Shown here: piece by piece, positions 33,904-47,073 of the stretch | How positions within the stretch are numbered: position 1 is the stretch's first letter | Layout: every line of letters begins with the position of its first letter | From: Colocasia esculenta | Taxonomy: Eukaryota; Streptophyta; Magnoliopsida; Alismatales; Araceae | Assembly (NCBI GenBank): GCA_014218235.1 | Contig: CM024761.1 | Coordinates: 92,749,648-92,813,647, forward strand | Length of the DNA: 64,000 nt | Direction: 5' to 3' | Program-made: the position numbers and the translations under genes | The notes under the pieces: model-generated | The model's input: only the letters and a program-made list of their open reading frames with translations | Databases searched by the model: none | What the model was told of the DNA's origin: nothing

Positions 33904-35803
33904 GATGTACAAGTGACACTTGTTATGCCAAGTTAAGCCATATAGGATGGTTCAAGTGAGTGCAAGTGTAAGAGAAAATCATGGGCATGAAATAATCACG
34001 TGGATGACTTTTTAATTTAACTAATTACACGTCCATGATTAACAATGTTATTTACTGAGTTTAAGATAGTTAACAGGGAAAAGGGTTATTGTAGAAAGTC
34101 AAGAATTTCAAAATAGGCGGTTTCATGCAAAAAGCTGAGATCGCGACGCACCCTTGTAAGGGTCGTGATGGGATCAGGTGTGAACGCGACGAGGGCTTGT
34201 AAGGATTGCGATGGGCATGTCTGATCAGGCGGCCAGAACGCGACAGGGTTCCCTGTCGCGATCAGATCGCGACAGGTGCCTGTGTCGCGATGGCCCTGAG
34301 AACGCGACCTATCAGGCCATCGCGTTCTCAGGTACTTCACTGAGTTTGAGCGGGAAAAGGGACTGTCATGGGATTGCGTGCCAACTTAACCTGTTTTGCC
34401 ACAGGGTGCTTTAAAAATTCATAACTAATTGTATAGTCGATGAAAAATCATGAAACAAGTTACATATTGAGCTAGACATATGTGAGTACCTACAGTAAAA
34501 AGAATTTGAAAATAGACATGGTTTCAGCATGGTTTAATCATGATACTTCTCGAGAAACATGGGACAGTACCCAGTTAGGGTAAAAGAATTAATTATCGAT
34601 GTAGGGTTGATGAAAATTAAGGCTTTCAGGGGTGAAAGATTCCTAACAATCATCAGTATCTTCAATAAAAATTCTGAGGCATGAGATAGAGTATTCAAGG
34701 AGATATGAATTAAACATGAGGGTTCGGGGTTAAGAGAATTACAGAACTTCAAAATTCAAGAAGAAAATATTGGCTCGATGGAAAATTATGAAATTTGAGG
34801 GTTTTGTTCCTGATGCATGGAAAAATCTACAGACGAAATATTAGGATTTTAGCTTGTGAGAATGCCTACCTTGACTTGTTTTACTCTTCTAGGGTAAGAA
34901 CATGAAGAATGGGTTGAGAGCTTGAAAGGTTCTTCTCCCCACGAAATCTCCTCCTCCTTGGCCTCTCCTCTTGGTCCAGCAATCCCTTGGCATGAGCTAG
35001 GGCCGGCCATGTGGGTTTTAGTAGAGTATTTAAGCTTCTCCTCTTTCTATTTCCTAATAGGACTCTAACTCCTATTAAATTCTGAATTTCCTATTTCTAA
35101 ACATCCTTCCAAGATTTCCACTTCCTATTTGGGTTAGGATGGGAGTTAAATTCATGGCCAACCCATTAGGGTAGGTTTAGGAATCCAATTACAACTCAAA
35201 CTTCCTATTTAATGCATTAAATACCCCTTTTCTATTTAAGTAATAATTTAGTTACGAATTTAGGGTATTTTCTTATTATTCTTATTTTAAAAATCCCTAT
35301 TTTGGCCCAATAAATTTTATATGGTCCATTTAACAAAACTCATTATTTATTGGAATTTATCTTATGGGATTTCCCTTTTTAATTAGGGAATAATAGAGTT
35401 ACGAATTTTATTATATTTTTCTTACTTGATTTTATTCATGGACTATGAGAGGTCCATTGGTCCAATTCCGATAATGGATAATCATTTCATGATGTTGGAA
35501 GTCTGTCCGACATGTTCATTTGTTTTATAGGCGCGTTATCTTTTTGTGTTAACGGTTTTCCGACTTAGTTTCCTAGTTGGGATAATTAGTCACATTGTGA
35601 CATACGCTTGGCCAATCGGATTTTTTGTTGCATGAATTTCTCCATGGAACACTTAGGGATAATATTTGGGGTTGATTTATAATTTTTATGAAATTTTTAG
35701 ATGTGTTCTTGGACATATGATAGTGGTACGTATGTTTCTATTATTTCGATTCAAGGAAATTATTATTTTGAATTTTTAAGTATTAAATTTTCGGGTTGCT
35801 ACA
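33904..35803 (-). repeat. Solo LTR E, segment 3 (5' end of the LTR)
   Basis: On the minus strand starts TGTAGCAACCCGAAAATTT, like the LTR starts of A and B. Contains a GTCGCGAC-type patch at about 34140-34335. No gene is seen. Confidence 0.8.
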
Positions 35804-35812
35804 GCCTTCCTC

Positions 35813-36288
35813 TGTCTCCAGTCCCATCGGAGGACTCCTGCAGCCGTGCCGCACCCCTTTCTTGCCCTTCCAATAATCCTCTAGACGCTTCTCCAGAGTC
35901 CTCTGTAAATATCAACCCTACTTTAGGTTCAAAGGTAGAATCTAGCAAGTCCCCATCCATGTCTAAGAAGAGTAAGGGCAGTGGCATACCTCGTAGATAT
36001 TTGATGGATTTGGTGCAAAGGTGTGGCGCTCTTCTGGCTGTTGAAGAGTTTGTCCAAGTAGCTGTCATTCTGAACATAGAAGCTCAGCACGAAGAGGAGG
36101 GGCTAGACGACAGATTTGGGGTATATGAAATCTTGGCTGAGGACGACCCAGTGAATGAAGAAGATGGTGAATTAGAGGACGCTGTCGAGATGTATGCAAG
36201 TGGCATGAGGAGATTTGATGAACCTACATCGGCAGTGGACGAACCCACTAAGGAGGTAAACATTGGGACATAAAAAGAACCTAGGCTC
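35813..36288 (+). pseudogene. Element D pre-RT region of pol
   Basis: Continues the text interrupted by E at 7727. Homologous to C 21128-21740 (GSGIPRRYLMDLVQRCGALL, FDEPTSAVDEPTKEV). A TAA at 36271 stands where C has Gln. Beyond it the frame continues into RT without a shift, which shows the native arrangement. Confidence 0.75.
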
Positions 36289-37800
36289 TTGACTATAGCT
36301 TCCAATCTCCCTCCTGAAGAAGAAGAATCACTCGTAGAGATGTTAAGGGAGTACAAGGTTTCTTTTGCCTGGTCATACGATGACATGCCCGGCATTGACC
36401 CTGAGTTAGTGGAACATAAGCTGATCTTGAAGCCAGGGGCAATAGCTGTTAAGCAAAAATTAAGGCGTTTTCTCCCCCACATAGCTTTGAAGATGAAGGA
36501 GGAAATTGATAAACTACACAAAGCTAGGTTCATCCGTATAGTCCTCTATCCATTGTGGGTGGCTAATATAGTCCCGGTGGTGAAAAAGGACGGTAGAGTG
36601 CAAATCTGCATAGACTTCCGGGACTTGAATAGGGCATATCCAAAGGATGATTTCCCATTACCTAATTTGGATATTTTAATTGATAACACCACTGGGTACG
36701 AAACCCTTTCATTCATGGATGGTTACTCAGGATACAATCGAATCCGTCTAGCCCCGGAGGACCAAGAGAAAACCTCCTTCACCACGCCCTGGGGAACTTA
36801 TTGCTATGTGGTCATGCCGTTTGGACTGAAGAATGCCGGCGCCACGTATCAAAGGGCAATGTTAGAAATATACCATGATATGATTCATATGGATGTCGAG
36901 GTTTACGTGGACGATATCGTGGGGAAGTCTCGAACCCGAAGTGAACACTCCTCCGTGCTTGCAAGGGTGTTTCGGCGCGCACAAGAGTATCAATTGAAGA
37001 TGAATCCAAAGAAGTGCGTGTTCGGGGTTTCCTCAGGCAAGTTGTTAGGTTTCATAGTCAGCAAGCGGGGGATTCAAATAGACCCAAACAAGACCAAGGC
37101 AATAAATGAGATGCCTCCTCCTAAGAACATATCTGAACTTTGAGGTTTGATTGGTCGGCTACAGTTCATAAAGAGATTCATATCTCAGCACTCTCAAAGA
37201 TGTCACCCCTTCTATGAGCTGTTGAAAGGAGGAACCAAATTTGAATGGAATGCTAAGTGCCAAGAAGCCTTTGATGAACTCAAGAGCTATCTGATGAATT
37301 CACCCGTGCTGTAGGCACCTGTCCCAAGAAAACCCCTCATCCTATATTTGTTGACTATTGAGGACTCCCTAGGAGCTGTCCTTGCTCAGCATGATGATTC
37401 TGGTAAAGAAAGGGCAGTCTATTACCTATCTAGGCTCTTCAATCCTTCAGAGCTCAAGCTCACCACAATAGAGAAAACGTGTGCAACGCTAGTGTGGGTA
37501 GTGCAGAAATTGAAGTACTACTTCCTAGCCCATCATGTGAGTTTGATTTCTAGAATGGACCCTATTAGGTATCTCCTAGAGAAGCCAATCCTTGCCGACA
37601 GATTGGCACGTTGGCAGAGCTTCTTGTCTCAATTCGATATCACCTTTATAGTTCAGAAGGCTATAAAAGGGTATGCCATTGCTGAGCACCTTGCTCACCT
37701 TCCTCTTCCTCATAGTGACATGGTTCAGGAAAAGTTTCCTGATGAAAACCTGTCGCTCATCTCTCGCGATCCCTTCTGGTCGCTCCATTTAGATGGAGCT
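36289..37800 (+). pseudogene. pol: Element D reverse transcriptase and degenerate RNase H
   Basis: Same layout as in C. RT motifs: KKDGRVQICIDFRDLN, MDGYSGYN, VVMPFGLKNAG and the catalytic YVDD (about 36905-36916). Stops at 37141 (TGA where C has CGA, Arg) and 37312 (TAG where C has CAG, Gln) break it. The first RNase H is degenerate as in C. Confidence 0.88.
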
Positions 37801-39592
37801 CTCAATTCTAGGGGATGGACATAGGTGTTGTCTTGCTCACCCCAGAAGTGATCACCATTCCACTAGCATATCAACTTCAGTTCCCTGCCACTAATAATGT
37901 TTCTGAGTATGAGGCTCTCCTAGCCGGCCAAATGCTTGCCTATCTCTTTGGCGCGCGTCATCTCAAGATCATAGGAGACTCTCAACTCGTCCTTCGGTAG
38001 GTCCTTTCTACCTACCGCACTCGTGACCCCAAGCTCAAACCTTATCATGATCTGGTCATTCTCCTAGCTAAGCAATTCTGCAAACTTATCTACATTCATA
38101 CTCCTCGCTCTCAGAACATTCTGGCTGATGCCTTGGCATCCTTGCCTCATCTCTCTCCTTCCCTCTCAGCAGCAACGTTGAGACTATCATTGTCCAGAAG
38201 TTAGAAACACCCTCCACTCTGGATCCTTGGTTCGATAACCTCAGAAGCTCTTTAGTCTTGAAGGCAGAGAGAAGAGAAGCGAAGGAAGTAATGCTTGTAG
38301 AGCTAGGAGAAATGATGGAAGAAGAAAGGCCATGGTACCATGAGATCGAGCAATATTGCAAGGACGGTACCTTCCCAGAAGAAGCTGAGGCTGAGGATAG
38401 AAGAGCCATCCGTAGAGCCGCGCTAAGATATACAATTGTTGTAGAAGTATTGTATAGACGCGCTCTAAATGGAATGCTCCTCAGGTGCTTGTCAGACGAA
38501 GAAGCCTGGGAGGTGGTGGAAGTATCCCACTCCAGTGAGTGTGGAGGGCATGTGAATAGCCAAATGCTAGCTAAGAAAATCCTTAGGCAGGGCTATTACT
38601 GGCCAACCCTAGAAGAAGATTGTGCCATCTACATCTATAGGTGTGTCAAATGCCAGCTCCATGCCAATAAAATCCATGCTCCATCTTCCTCCTTACATCC
38701 ACTATCTTCCCCATGGCCATTTTCTATGTGGGCCTTTAATATCATTGGGCCTCTTGGTGATCCTAATGCTCAAGTTAAACAAAAATCCTTCATCCTCACT
38801 GCTACTGAGTATTTCACCAAGTGGGCCGAAGCATAAGCGTTCGAAAAAATCAAAGGTTCAACCGTGTGCAGATTCATCATGAAGAACATCATCTCGCGGT
38901 TTGGAGTACCTAGCGGCATCGTCACCGACAATGGACCCCAGTTCATATCCCAAGAGCTTCAGGACCTATGTAAGAAATTCAACATTTCTTTGCATCATTC
39001 GTCTCCATACTATCCATAGGGCAACGGTCAAGCCGAAGCCACAAACAAAATACTTTTGATGATTTTAAAGAAAACTTGTGAGTCTCATAAATTTGCTGAT
39101 TGGCCTGAGAAATTGATTGAGGCTCTATGGGCCTACCGTACCTCCGTCCGCACACCCACTGGGCAAACTCCCTTTTCACTTACTTATGGGATGGAGGCGG
39201 TATGTCCACATGAGATCCTCATTCCTTCGCTAAGGGTACAGCTGGACAAGGAACTTAACCTCGATGAACGTCGAGAGGCGTTACTTATTCAGCTGGAACT
39301 CTTAGACGAACGACATCTAGCCACATCCGATCACGTGCTTTCATATCAAAATAGACTCTCAAGATCTTTTCAAAAGAAAGTGATTGAACGTAAGTTCCAA
39401 GAAGGAGACATGAATTTGAAACGAATTTTCATAAAACCTGGAGGTCCTAGGTCAAAATTGCAAGCAAACTGGGAAGGGTCGTACGTCGTCAAGGAAGTGT
39501 ACCCTGGGAACACGTATAGGCTAGTCAATGCTAATGGTGAGGAGCTCTCTCACCCATGGAATGTGTTATATCTTAAAAGATTCTACCCTTAA
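37801..39592 (+). pseudogene. pol: Element D second RNase H and integrase
   Basis: Homologous to C 17872-19632. RNase H residues SEYEALL and GDSQLV are kept. Integrase keeps the zinc-binding residues (HSSECGGH; CVKC), TDNGPQF and GQAEATN, but the first catalytic Asp context reads AFNIIGP, so Asp is replaced by Asn. Frame changes lie near 37815 and 38200; stops lie at 37998, 38834 and 39017. Ends HPWNVLYLKRFYP at the native stop. Confidence 0.88.
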
Positions 39593-39731
39593 TAAAAGAT
39601 TTTTTAATAGCGGCACTATTTTGCAAAGGAATGCTAGCAGCTACGAACTTCACATTTGTTTTATGGCTGTCAAGCAATTTTTGGGTTCAGTTAACACACA
39701 CAACACGACAACCCGGGCTGAATTCCCCTTA

Positions 39732-39746
39732 GTCAAATTTGTTCCT
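39732..39746. other. Left target-site duplication of L1 element G
   Basis: GTCAAATTTGTTCCT, 15 bp, identical to 45836-45850. Its length is typical of target-primed reverse transcription. Confidence 0.92.
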
Positions 39747-39775
39747 TTTTATTTATTTATTTATTTTTAATTGAA
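39747..39775 (-). other. A-rich 3' tail of the L1
   Basis: On the minus strand AATTAAAAATAAATAAATAA and further TAAA units run into the duplication. 39776-39903 is the 3' UTR. Confidence 0.85.
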
Positions 39776-39903
39776 AGCAGTCCTCAGGAACTCAATCTAG
39801 GAGAGTGCACCCTCTCCCAGAGGGGGAGAATGGACTCACTCCACCAAAGAGACCCCTGGGCCGAAAAATATATAGTATAAAGATGTACAAAATAGCTCCC
39901 AAA

Positions 39904-42900
39904 TTACATCATTCGGACATGGCATAGACCCATTTTGTCTAGCCTAATCGGTCCTTTACACTCATGTGGAACGCCCCGAGAGCCCCAAAAGACCTTGTTT
40001 TCCTTGGTATGACAGCCATGATTGGCAAGAGCATCTGCAACTTGGTTAGTCTCCCTATAAACATGACTTAACAAGTAAGACTTTTGCTTGAGCAATGTAA
40101 AGGCATCCCGCCACCAACGATAAGCCCGCCAAGATGGACAACGGCCAGACCTGATGGACATAACCAACGTCAGAGAATCTGAGCAAACCATAGAGAGCCG
40201 AATCCCAAGCAGATCCGCCACGCGAAGTCCATCCCATAGCGCCCTAGCTTCAGCGATCATGCTACTTCCATAGCCATAATAATGAGCAAATTCTAACCAA
40301 ACTGAACCATGCATATCCCTAATGCAGCCTCCACCACCACAATCCCCAGGATTACCATTGCTAGCTACATCCACATTGAGGGAAAAATCAGATATTGGAG
40401 GGATCCAGCGAATAAACTTACATTGTTTTACTCTGCATTGAGGAAAGAAACCCAGCTGGTGAAGAACCTTAAACTCGGCAGGAATAGCATCGACCGAAAA
40501 TTGCATTTTTGATAGAGAATGGACAATTCTAAATTTGATGTTGCTTATCACAACTCTAGCCGCAATCCTCTTATTCTCATACCTGGCTAGACATCTCCCC
40601 TTCCATATTTCCCAAAGCACAAGAATTAAACAGTGAAGGGACACATAGCCAAGAGGAGATGAAATATTGGAAACTGACAGGAAATGCCAGACTCTGGTCG
40701 TTACGCTGCCATGGAGATGAACGTTAGGAGGGATGAGAGGTAAAAACCAATTCCATAAGGAGACCGCCAAATCACCATGAAGAAAAAGGTGGTTGAGATC
40801 CTCATAATGAGGGCTTCTGCAACAAGAACAACAAGAAGCTCTCCGATGAACAACAATTCGTTGATGAACAACAACAGCTCTATTGATCAGTTTCCAGCAG
40901 AATAAAGAAGCTCTCCGATTAAAAGAATGGTGCCAAATCTTCTTTAGGGCAACACGTTTGACCCTACGATTCCTGACCAAATTATAGGCCGATTTAGAAG
41001 AAAAATTCCCATCCTTGGAAGCCTTCCACATGCATGTATCCGCTTCATCAGTCAAAGTTACCCCCTGCAAAATTCCATTGGGAAGAAAGGTTCTTATAGG
41101 ATGCAGACTATTATCAATAACTTCCTGAAGAGAGACCTGCCCACCATCATAACTCGAACTAAGAAGATCCTACAAAGGCCTCTCCCCGATTCAGACATCA
41201 AAAAGAAAATTAATCTTACGGCCATTCCCATGAATCCACCGTGTATTATCCTTAATAATCAGGAGAGCTTTAGTTCGATTCTTAAACCAAATACCAGGTA
41301 ACTATCTATAGTTGGTGGTCTGATGGCGGCATCTAGCATAGGTTGACCAGAGGGAGGTACCATGCATAATGTTCCAGAGAGATTTCACAGCAAAAGCAAG
41401 TTGCACCAGTTTGAGATCATGGACACCCAGGCCGCCCTCCTCAAGAGGATGCTTGATAGTATGTCAGGCCACCCAGTGGTGCCTATGAGTCCCGTCGGGC
41501 CATTCCAGAAGCAGGAAGCAGAGATCTTATCAAAGGAAATCAAAACACTACTAGGAATGGTAGAAGAAGAGGCCAAATAAACCGGGAGAGAATCTATCAC
41601 AGAGTTGATGAGAGTAACTCTACCAGCTTGGGATAACAGTCTTGGTTTCCAGGTTGCAAGTCTCCGGTTAAGCTTCTCAATGAGAGGTCGGAAATCAGTA
41701 GCATGAATTCTTCTAGATCTTAGGGGAACACCCAAGTAAGGGAGAGGACCATTTTGTCTCTTAAAACCAGTCACCATCTTAATTCTATTAACTACCTGAG
41801 CAGACGCCTTTTGGGAGATCATGAAGCAGCTCTTCGAAGCATTGATGTGCTGGCTAGAGCTTTTAGAGTACTTAACCAGGAAATCCATCAATTTCCTAAT
41901 ATTAGGAATTCCCCCATTTAAAAAGACAAGAGTATCATCAGCATAAAGAAGATGTGATATCCGCAGGTAGTTTCTAGGCCCTGCATAAGGCTAAAGGTAA
42001 CTAGACCGGACCATGTTGCTAATACCTCTGCTGAGCGCTTCCTCCATAATAATAAAAAGGGCAGGAGCTATAGGGTCCCCTTGTCTCAGACCCCTGGTAG
42101 AGTGAAAGTAACCATATGAAGAACCATTGAACAGGATAGAAAACCAGCAATTAGAAATCAGCATTCCAGTGGAAGACATGATCCGATAGGAGAAACCAAA
42201 TTTCTGCAGAACTGCAAGGAGAAAATCCCACTCCACAGTATCATAAGCTTTCCTGATGTCAAGCTTGAATAGTACATTATGACCCCTAACCTTCCTTTCA
42301 ATATCTTTCACAAGTTGCCGGGCCAAGGATATATTGTCAATAATAAACCTTCCTTTGACAAAGGCTCCTTGTTCCTCCGAAATGACATGGGGAAGAATAT
42401 GAACCAACCTGTCACAAACAATCCTAGATACTATTTTGTAGCAGAAATTACACAAACTTACAGGTCTGAAATCACTGAAGGAAGCTGGGCTCTCAGATTT
42501 AGGCACCAGGGCGATTAAAGAAGATGTGACCCCTCTAGGCAGGGGAAGGCCCTAAAACAAGCTAGTAACCGCAGCAACAACATCCTAGGAAACAATTCCC
42601 CAGCAAGATGTAAAGAAATGGCCAGTAAAGCCATCAGGGCTCGGCGCACTGTTTGCATTAAGACTCCAAACAGCAGCCTTTATGTCATCCTCAGAAGGGA
42701 CAGCAGTGAGCATCTTGTTCTGGTCCTCCGAGATAATTGTAGGAATAGCTTGCAGGATCTGATCATCAATATCATGATCTGAAGATTGAAGAATAGAACT
42801 AAAATAATTCACAGCCTCCTCCTTAAGGATGTCCTGATCTTCCACCCAGATACCATTTAACTGCAACCTATTAATCCGATTACGCCTCCGATTGCCTTGG

Positions 42901-44004
42901 ACCACTGCATGGTAGAAGGCAGAGTTTTTGTCTCCATTGTCCATCCAATGCATGCGAGCCTTTTGAGCCCAAAAGATGTCCACACAATTAATGGCCCTCC
43001 TCAATCTAGCATTAGCTTCCTCCATAGCAGCCTGGTTAGAAGGAGAACGATCAATATCAAAAGCTCCTTGCATTACCAAGGCTTCCTCATCACATTTTTT
43101 TTTTCACATTTTCATTGATGTCTCCAAAGGTAGTTTTATTCCAGCTCCGAAGGGCACCTCTGACTGCTTTAAGCTTGTGGTGGAGAACAACAAAAGAATG
43201 ATAGTGCCAAGCAGATGGGGCATTCCACGCTGCTTTGACAGTATCCAGGAAAGTGTCATGGGAGATCCACATTGACTAAAATGTAAACCTGGCCTGATAA
43301 GGAGCTAGTGGATTGAAGGAAATCAGAAGAGGCACATGATCAGAAGTATTTCTTGAGAGATGCCTAACCTGGAGGCCCATGAAGCTATCGTTGCACTTAT
43401 AGTTATTCAGGAACCTGTCCAGCCTAGCCCTCACTGACGCCAACCCAGTGCATTTGTTCGACCAAGTAAACTCAGAGCCAATATAACCCACATCCATGAG
43501 AGACGCCCCAGAGATGAATGCATTAAAGTCCATCATGCCATGCAACTTGATAGGTCTCCCACCTTTCTTCTCAGACGAAAGAGAGACACAATTGAAGTCT
43601 CCCCCCACCAGCCAGGGCACATCCAAATTAACTGAAAAGTTAAGTAAGTCATCAAACAACATGCGTCTGCTACTAGCCTGGCAACTAGCATAACCCACCT
43701 TAATGTAAAGAGCGATTTGATTATCCTGCTGGAGACCCATGGTGATATGCTGATCAGAACAGTTGACCATTTGGAGGGAGAGATTCTGCCAGAACACCCA
43801 TAAATTGGAGTCATCCCCTTTATTACCCAAAACACAATCCAGGCTGAGATATGAACGAATAGAATTTGCCCGCTCAATAGAAACCTTTGGCTCTGCAATA
43901 GCAAGAAAATCAACCCTATATCTTCTGACCAATCTCCTTAGCGATTGCCTGGAGGCTAAATTAGCAACTCCTCTAATATTCCAATATAATAAAGAAGAAT
44001 TCAT
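39904..44004 (-). pseudogene. ORF2: L1 ORF2: endonuclease, reverse transcriptase, RNase H
   Basis: Starts at 44004, overlapping the ORF1 stop by 4 bases. The apurinic-type endonuclease comes first (43276-44004: LLYWNIRGVAN, WLVGGDFNCV, TSDHVPLL). RT lies in 41385-42506 (FRPVSLCNFCYKIVSR, KLDIRKAYDTVEWDF, RGLRQGDPIAP) with YADD at 41934-41945. A zinc-finger-like region (WKLINRAVVVHQR, CCSCC) and a plant-type RNase H (NVDVASNGNPG, EARALWDGL, SDSLTLV, DALANHG) follow in 39904-41070. The frame changes near 43090 at a homopolymer and again between 41385 and 41070; stops lie at 43276 and elsewhere. The order is that of plant L1 elements. Confidence 0.9.
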
Positions 44005-45667
44005 GTGGACGAATATCCTGAGGAAAGACCCACTACCGCCTTTGCCTTCGATCGAGTTGTTGCACCCATAATCGTCAGCTGTCTATCCTTCATTTTTTCC
44101 CCAACCACCGGCATGTAAATATTCTCCGTATCTGCTATAATAGAAATCTTGTTGAGACTTGCATCAGCAGGTTTTAACTTAGCAACGTTAATTTGAGGAA
44201 GGGCGTCTTCTTCTCCGGCGACCATGACCGGAGGTTCCTCCGCCGCAGCTTGAACCACATCAGTAACCGCACCATTCAAAGAACCATGCATACAAGAAAC
44301 AATGGAAATCCCATGAAGGACCGGAACTTGTAAGATGCCTCAATTCGTATGGAGGTTACCTCCACAGGTCATCACAAGAGGAATGCAAGCCATGCCATCT
44401 TTAAGGACTTCTTCTCCAACCAGGCCCCCATCCGTAGCAACACTGAATGAATGCCCACGTAAACATTGAACAGTAGGGCTCCCATGCCGCCCATGCAACG
44501 TAGACATACTACCATTTGGAGAGCTTCCATGTAAGCCATGCTGACCATTTGACGTATGATGTCTTTGCTCCATACCTTCCTGGATTTCCTACAAACTAGA
44601 AACCACCGAGGAATAGACTATATCAAGACCACCCTCTGAACTTGCACCAAGCTTTTCATTCGAAGGATGAAGGGTGGTCGCTCTCTCTTCTGGCCCTCTG
44701 ATAACTTGAAGACCAGTAACGGGTATCACATCCCCCTTCCCCGAGAGGGTAGGATCACTACTTGTTCCAGGTTCCACACCAACCCTACCCTGGGCCAATT
44801 GATCAACATCAGGTTCCTTTTAACGCCAAACTTGATGAGAAACAACCTCTCCACCTTGCTTCATAGTTAGAGAGTTCTGACTCTTAGGAGCAGACGCCCC
44901 CCCTACATCCTTATCTTTTTTGTGGCACTCCGCCTCTTCATGTCCAAGTTTCTTACAGAAATCGTAGACTGCCGGCACCCTATAGTAATTTATTTTCTGC
45001 TAGAAACCATCCTGCCCACATCCTATCCAAATCCTCTCGTGCCTGACCTTGGCAATATCCATTTCAACGCAAACGAAAGCCTCCTGTTTCTGGGTAAGAG
45101 CCAGTGTCGGTTCATGAATTCTAAGAATTGTGTCGATGTTCCCAGCAATTGATTTAAGGAAATCCGAGTAATAATAGTTAACAGGTAGCAGAGGCAAACC
45201 AATCTAGATCGGCATAACAGTTGGATCTGCATAGAGATCAAAGTTTGCATCCCACTTGAAGAATGTGAACAAAAGACCCTTGATGTAGAGGCTCCTCCTT
45301 AAGATCACCTTTAGGTAATCATCTTCCGCCTCAAAGCGAAGGAGAAGATGTCTAGGGTGTAGCACACTTACAATAAAATCAGCTTTGAGGCCCAGCCTTT
45401 AAGATAAACAATTTTGAACTCCAAGATAGAGCACCTCCCATAAGCACACCTCACAATAACTGCTAGATTCAACGTGACAATGGACTTACCGACCTCCTCC
45501 AGGGAGAAGAAAACTATTGGTTCGCCGACATCTGTAAATCAAGGAGCTTTTATTCCAATGTTTACTTGAGGAGGCGGCTTTGACTCAACAATGATATGTG
45601 CATGGGTTCTCCTTCCTTCCGGCTTAGGAAACTGCTTAGCCTCCCCACCTGATGCCGTAGATGCCAT
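44001..45667 (-). pseudogene. ORF1: L1 ORF1: DUF4283-like RNA-binding protein with a zinc knuckle
   Basis: Begins MASTASGGEAKQ at 45667. A DUF4283-like region follows (FFSLEEVGKSIVTLNLAV, then LPVNYYYSDFLKSIAGN and VCVEMDIAKVRHERIW). A zinc knuckle at about 44940-44985 reads YDFCKKLGHEEAEC, so the first of its Cys residues is Tyr. The C-terminal part ends SSGYSST. Stops include TGA near 45540 and TAG near 45000 (in a Trp position). Plant L1 ORF1 proteins bind the element RNA. Confidence 0.8.
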
Positions 45668-45835
45668 CTCACCGAGCAGGAAGCTCCGCCGGCCCAAGGC
45701 CGGCGGCCAGCCTCCAGCGGGAACCCTGCGCGCAAAAGCTCAGAGCTTCTCTCTCTAGAAACTAGAGAGAGTAATGCTAAAACACCAAGAAATCAACGGA
45801 TTTAGCCGATGAAGCTCGCCTTGGCCAGTACTCTT

Positions 45836-45850
45836 GTCAAATTTGTTCCT
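45836..45850. other. Right target-site duplication of the L1
   Basis: Exact copy of 39732-39746; D sequence continues after it. Confidence 0.92.
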
Positions 45851-47073
45851 ACTTGGCCCTAAGGTAGGGGAATGAAGGTCTTTTCTTCTCCCACTCGGAC
45901 AAGGTCTAGGGGCAAAAGGATGCTGACTAGTAGACAAGGGAGGGCATAGATTATGTGTGAATGAAGTCTCAAAGAGAGACGGTCGATTCAAAAGAAAGAA
46001 ATAACAAAAGAACAAAAAATGTGTGAAAAGAAAAATAAGAATAGGGGCATGGCAAAGAGTGGCAATACAGTTCCCCATGGGACGCCCTTAAGCCCGATCG
46101 CACGCATGCCCCAAACAAAAGGCAATAACCACAAAGTCTCTGGACAACAGATGGAATCCATGTGTGATACACCCTTGCGAGTCGAACAAGTCAGTGTCTC
46201 AAGCACCGATGCCGAGTCTTATCTCCTTAAGTCTTCTTATCCCCACTAATGACTGGAATCCCCTACGCCTGGTCTGCGTAGGAACACTGGTGACCGGGGG
46301 CAAGTCAACCTTAGGGAAGCCCAGAACTAACGCACACTGTACCTAGAGGGTGTTTTGACAAATGTAAAGTGGAAGGTGAGATTCCTAGCTGATCACTCAA
46401 ATGCAGAAGGTGTCGCTACAGAAGATCTCCAAAATCCAAAAAATTAGAAATTCAAAAAAAAAAACCCCAAAATATAGAAAATCTCAAAAAAAATTTTAAA
46501 AAATAGAAAACCCTAAAATAAAAAAATAAAAAACCCCAAAAGAAAAAAAATTAATTAGAAAACCCCAAAACCCAAAAAAATAGAAAATCCAAAAATAATT
46601 AAAAATTTAAAAAAACTCCAAAAAATTAATTTTTTTTAGAAAATCCCAAAATCCAAAAAAAGAAGAATAGAAAAAGAGAAAAATCTCAAAATCTAAAAAA
46701 AAAATTCAAATAATCTCGAAAATCTAAAAAAATTAGATGTGCATATCATGCATTCTTTCCTTTTGTCTTTCGCGTATTTAATAAGGCTCGGCCCCTTGAC
46801 TGTTATGAAGTTACAGTCACTCCTTGTTTAATGCAAGGGGCTGAGTCAAAGAGCAGATCTAACCTATTTTGCTAAGTGTGCAGGGGCAGGAAACTCTGGA
46901 ACAAGCGTAATGATCTACTCAGTTTATTCTCTCTCTCTCTCTTGGATCTCATATCACACTCATGTCAATTTCAATTCAATTCCAATAATCACAAACATTG
47001 ACACAAAATATAAAAGATCTACTAATGATAAGCATCATGTACAAAGATAAGGGGGAGGTGGCTCACAAGCTCC
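45851..47073 (+). other. Element D spacer between pol and the antisense gene, A-rich tract
   Basis: Non-coding. Blocks match C's spacer. 46424-46735 is an A-rich tract (AAAAAAT, CCCCAAAA, AAATCCC) matching C's T-rich tract in reverse complement. A short CT run lies at 46931-46942. No gene is seen. Confidence 0.65.

Larger units (their letters stand above)
7728..35803 (-). mobile_element. Element E: solo Tekay-type LTR, itself split by C and B
   Basis: Removing C with one GATTA and B with one CGCTA leaves a continuous LTR of about 3.67 kb. On the minus strand it starts TGTAGCAACCCG (35803) and ends GGGGCATGACA (7728), like the 3.64-3.71 kb LTRs of A and B. It sits inside D: the pre-pol coding text stops at 7727 and resumes at 35804. 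No internal region is present, so it is a solo LTR. Flanks (GTCTG left, GCCTT right) do not form a matching 5 bp duplication. Confidence 0.8.
39747..45835 (-). mobile_element. Element G: full-length L1 (LINE) retrotransposon
   Basis: A 6.1 kb non-LTR element on the minus strand with a 15 bp target duplication, an A-rich 3' tail, a 5' UTR of about 170 bp, ORF1 and ORF2. It inserted into D's spacer just behind pol. Both ORFs carry stops and frameshifts, so it is inactive. Confidence 0.92.

Noticed and set aside
46931..46942. CT microsatellite
   Set aside because: Very short and inside D's spacer; not informative.
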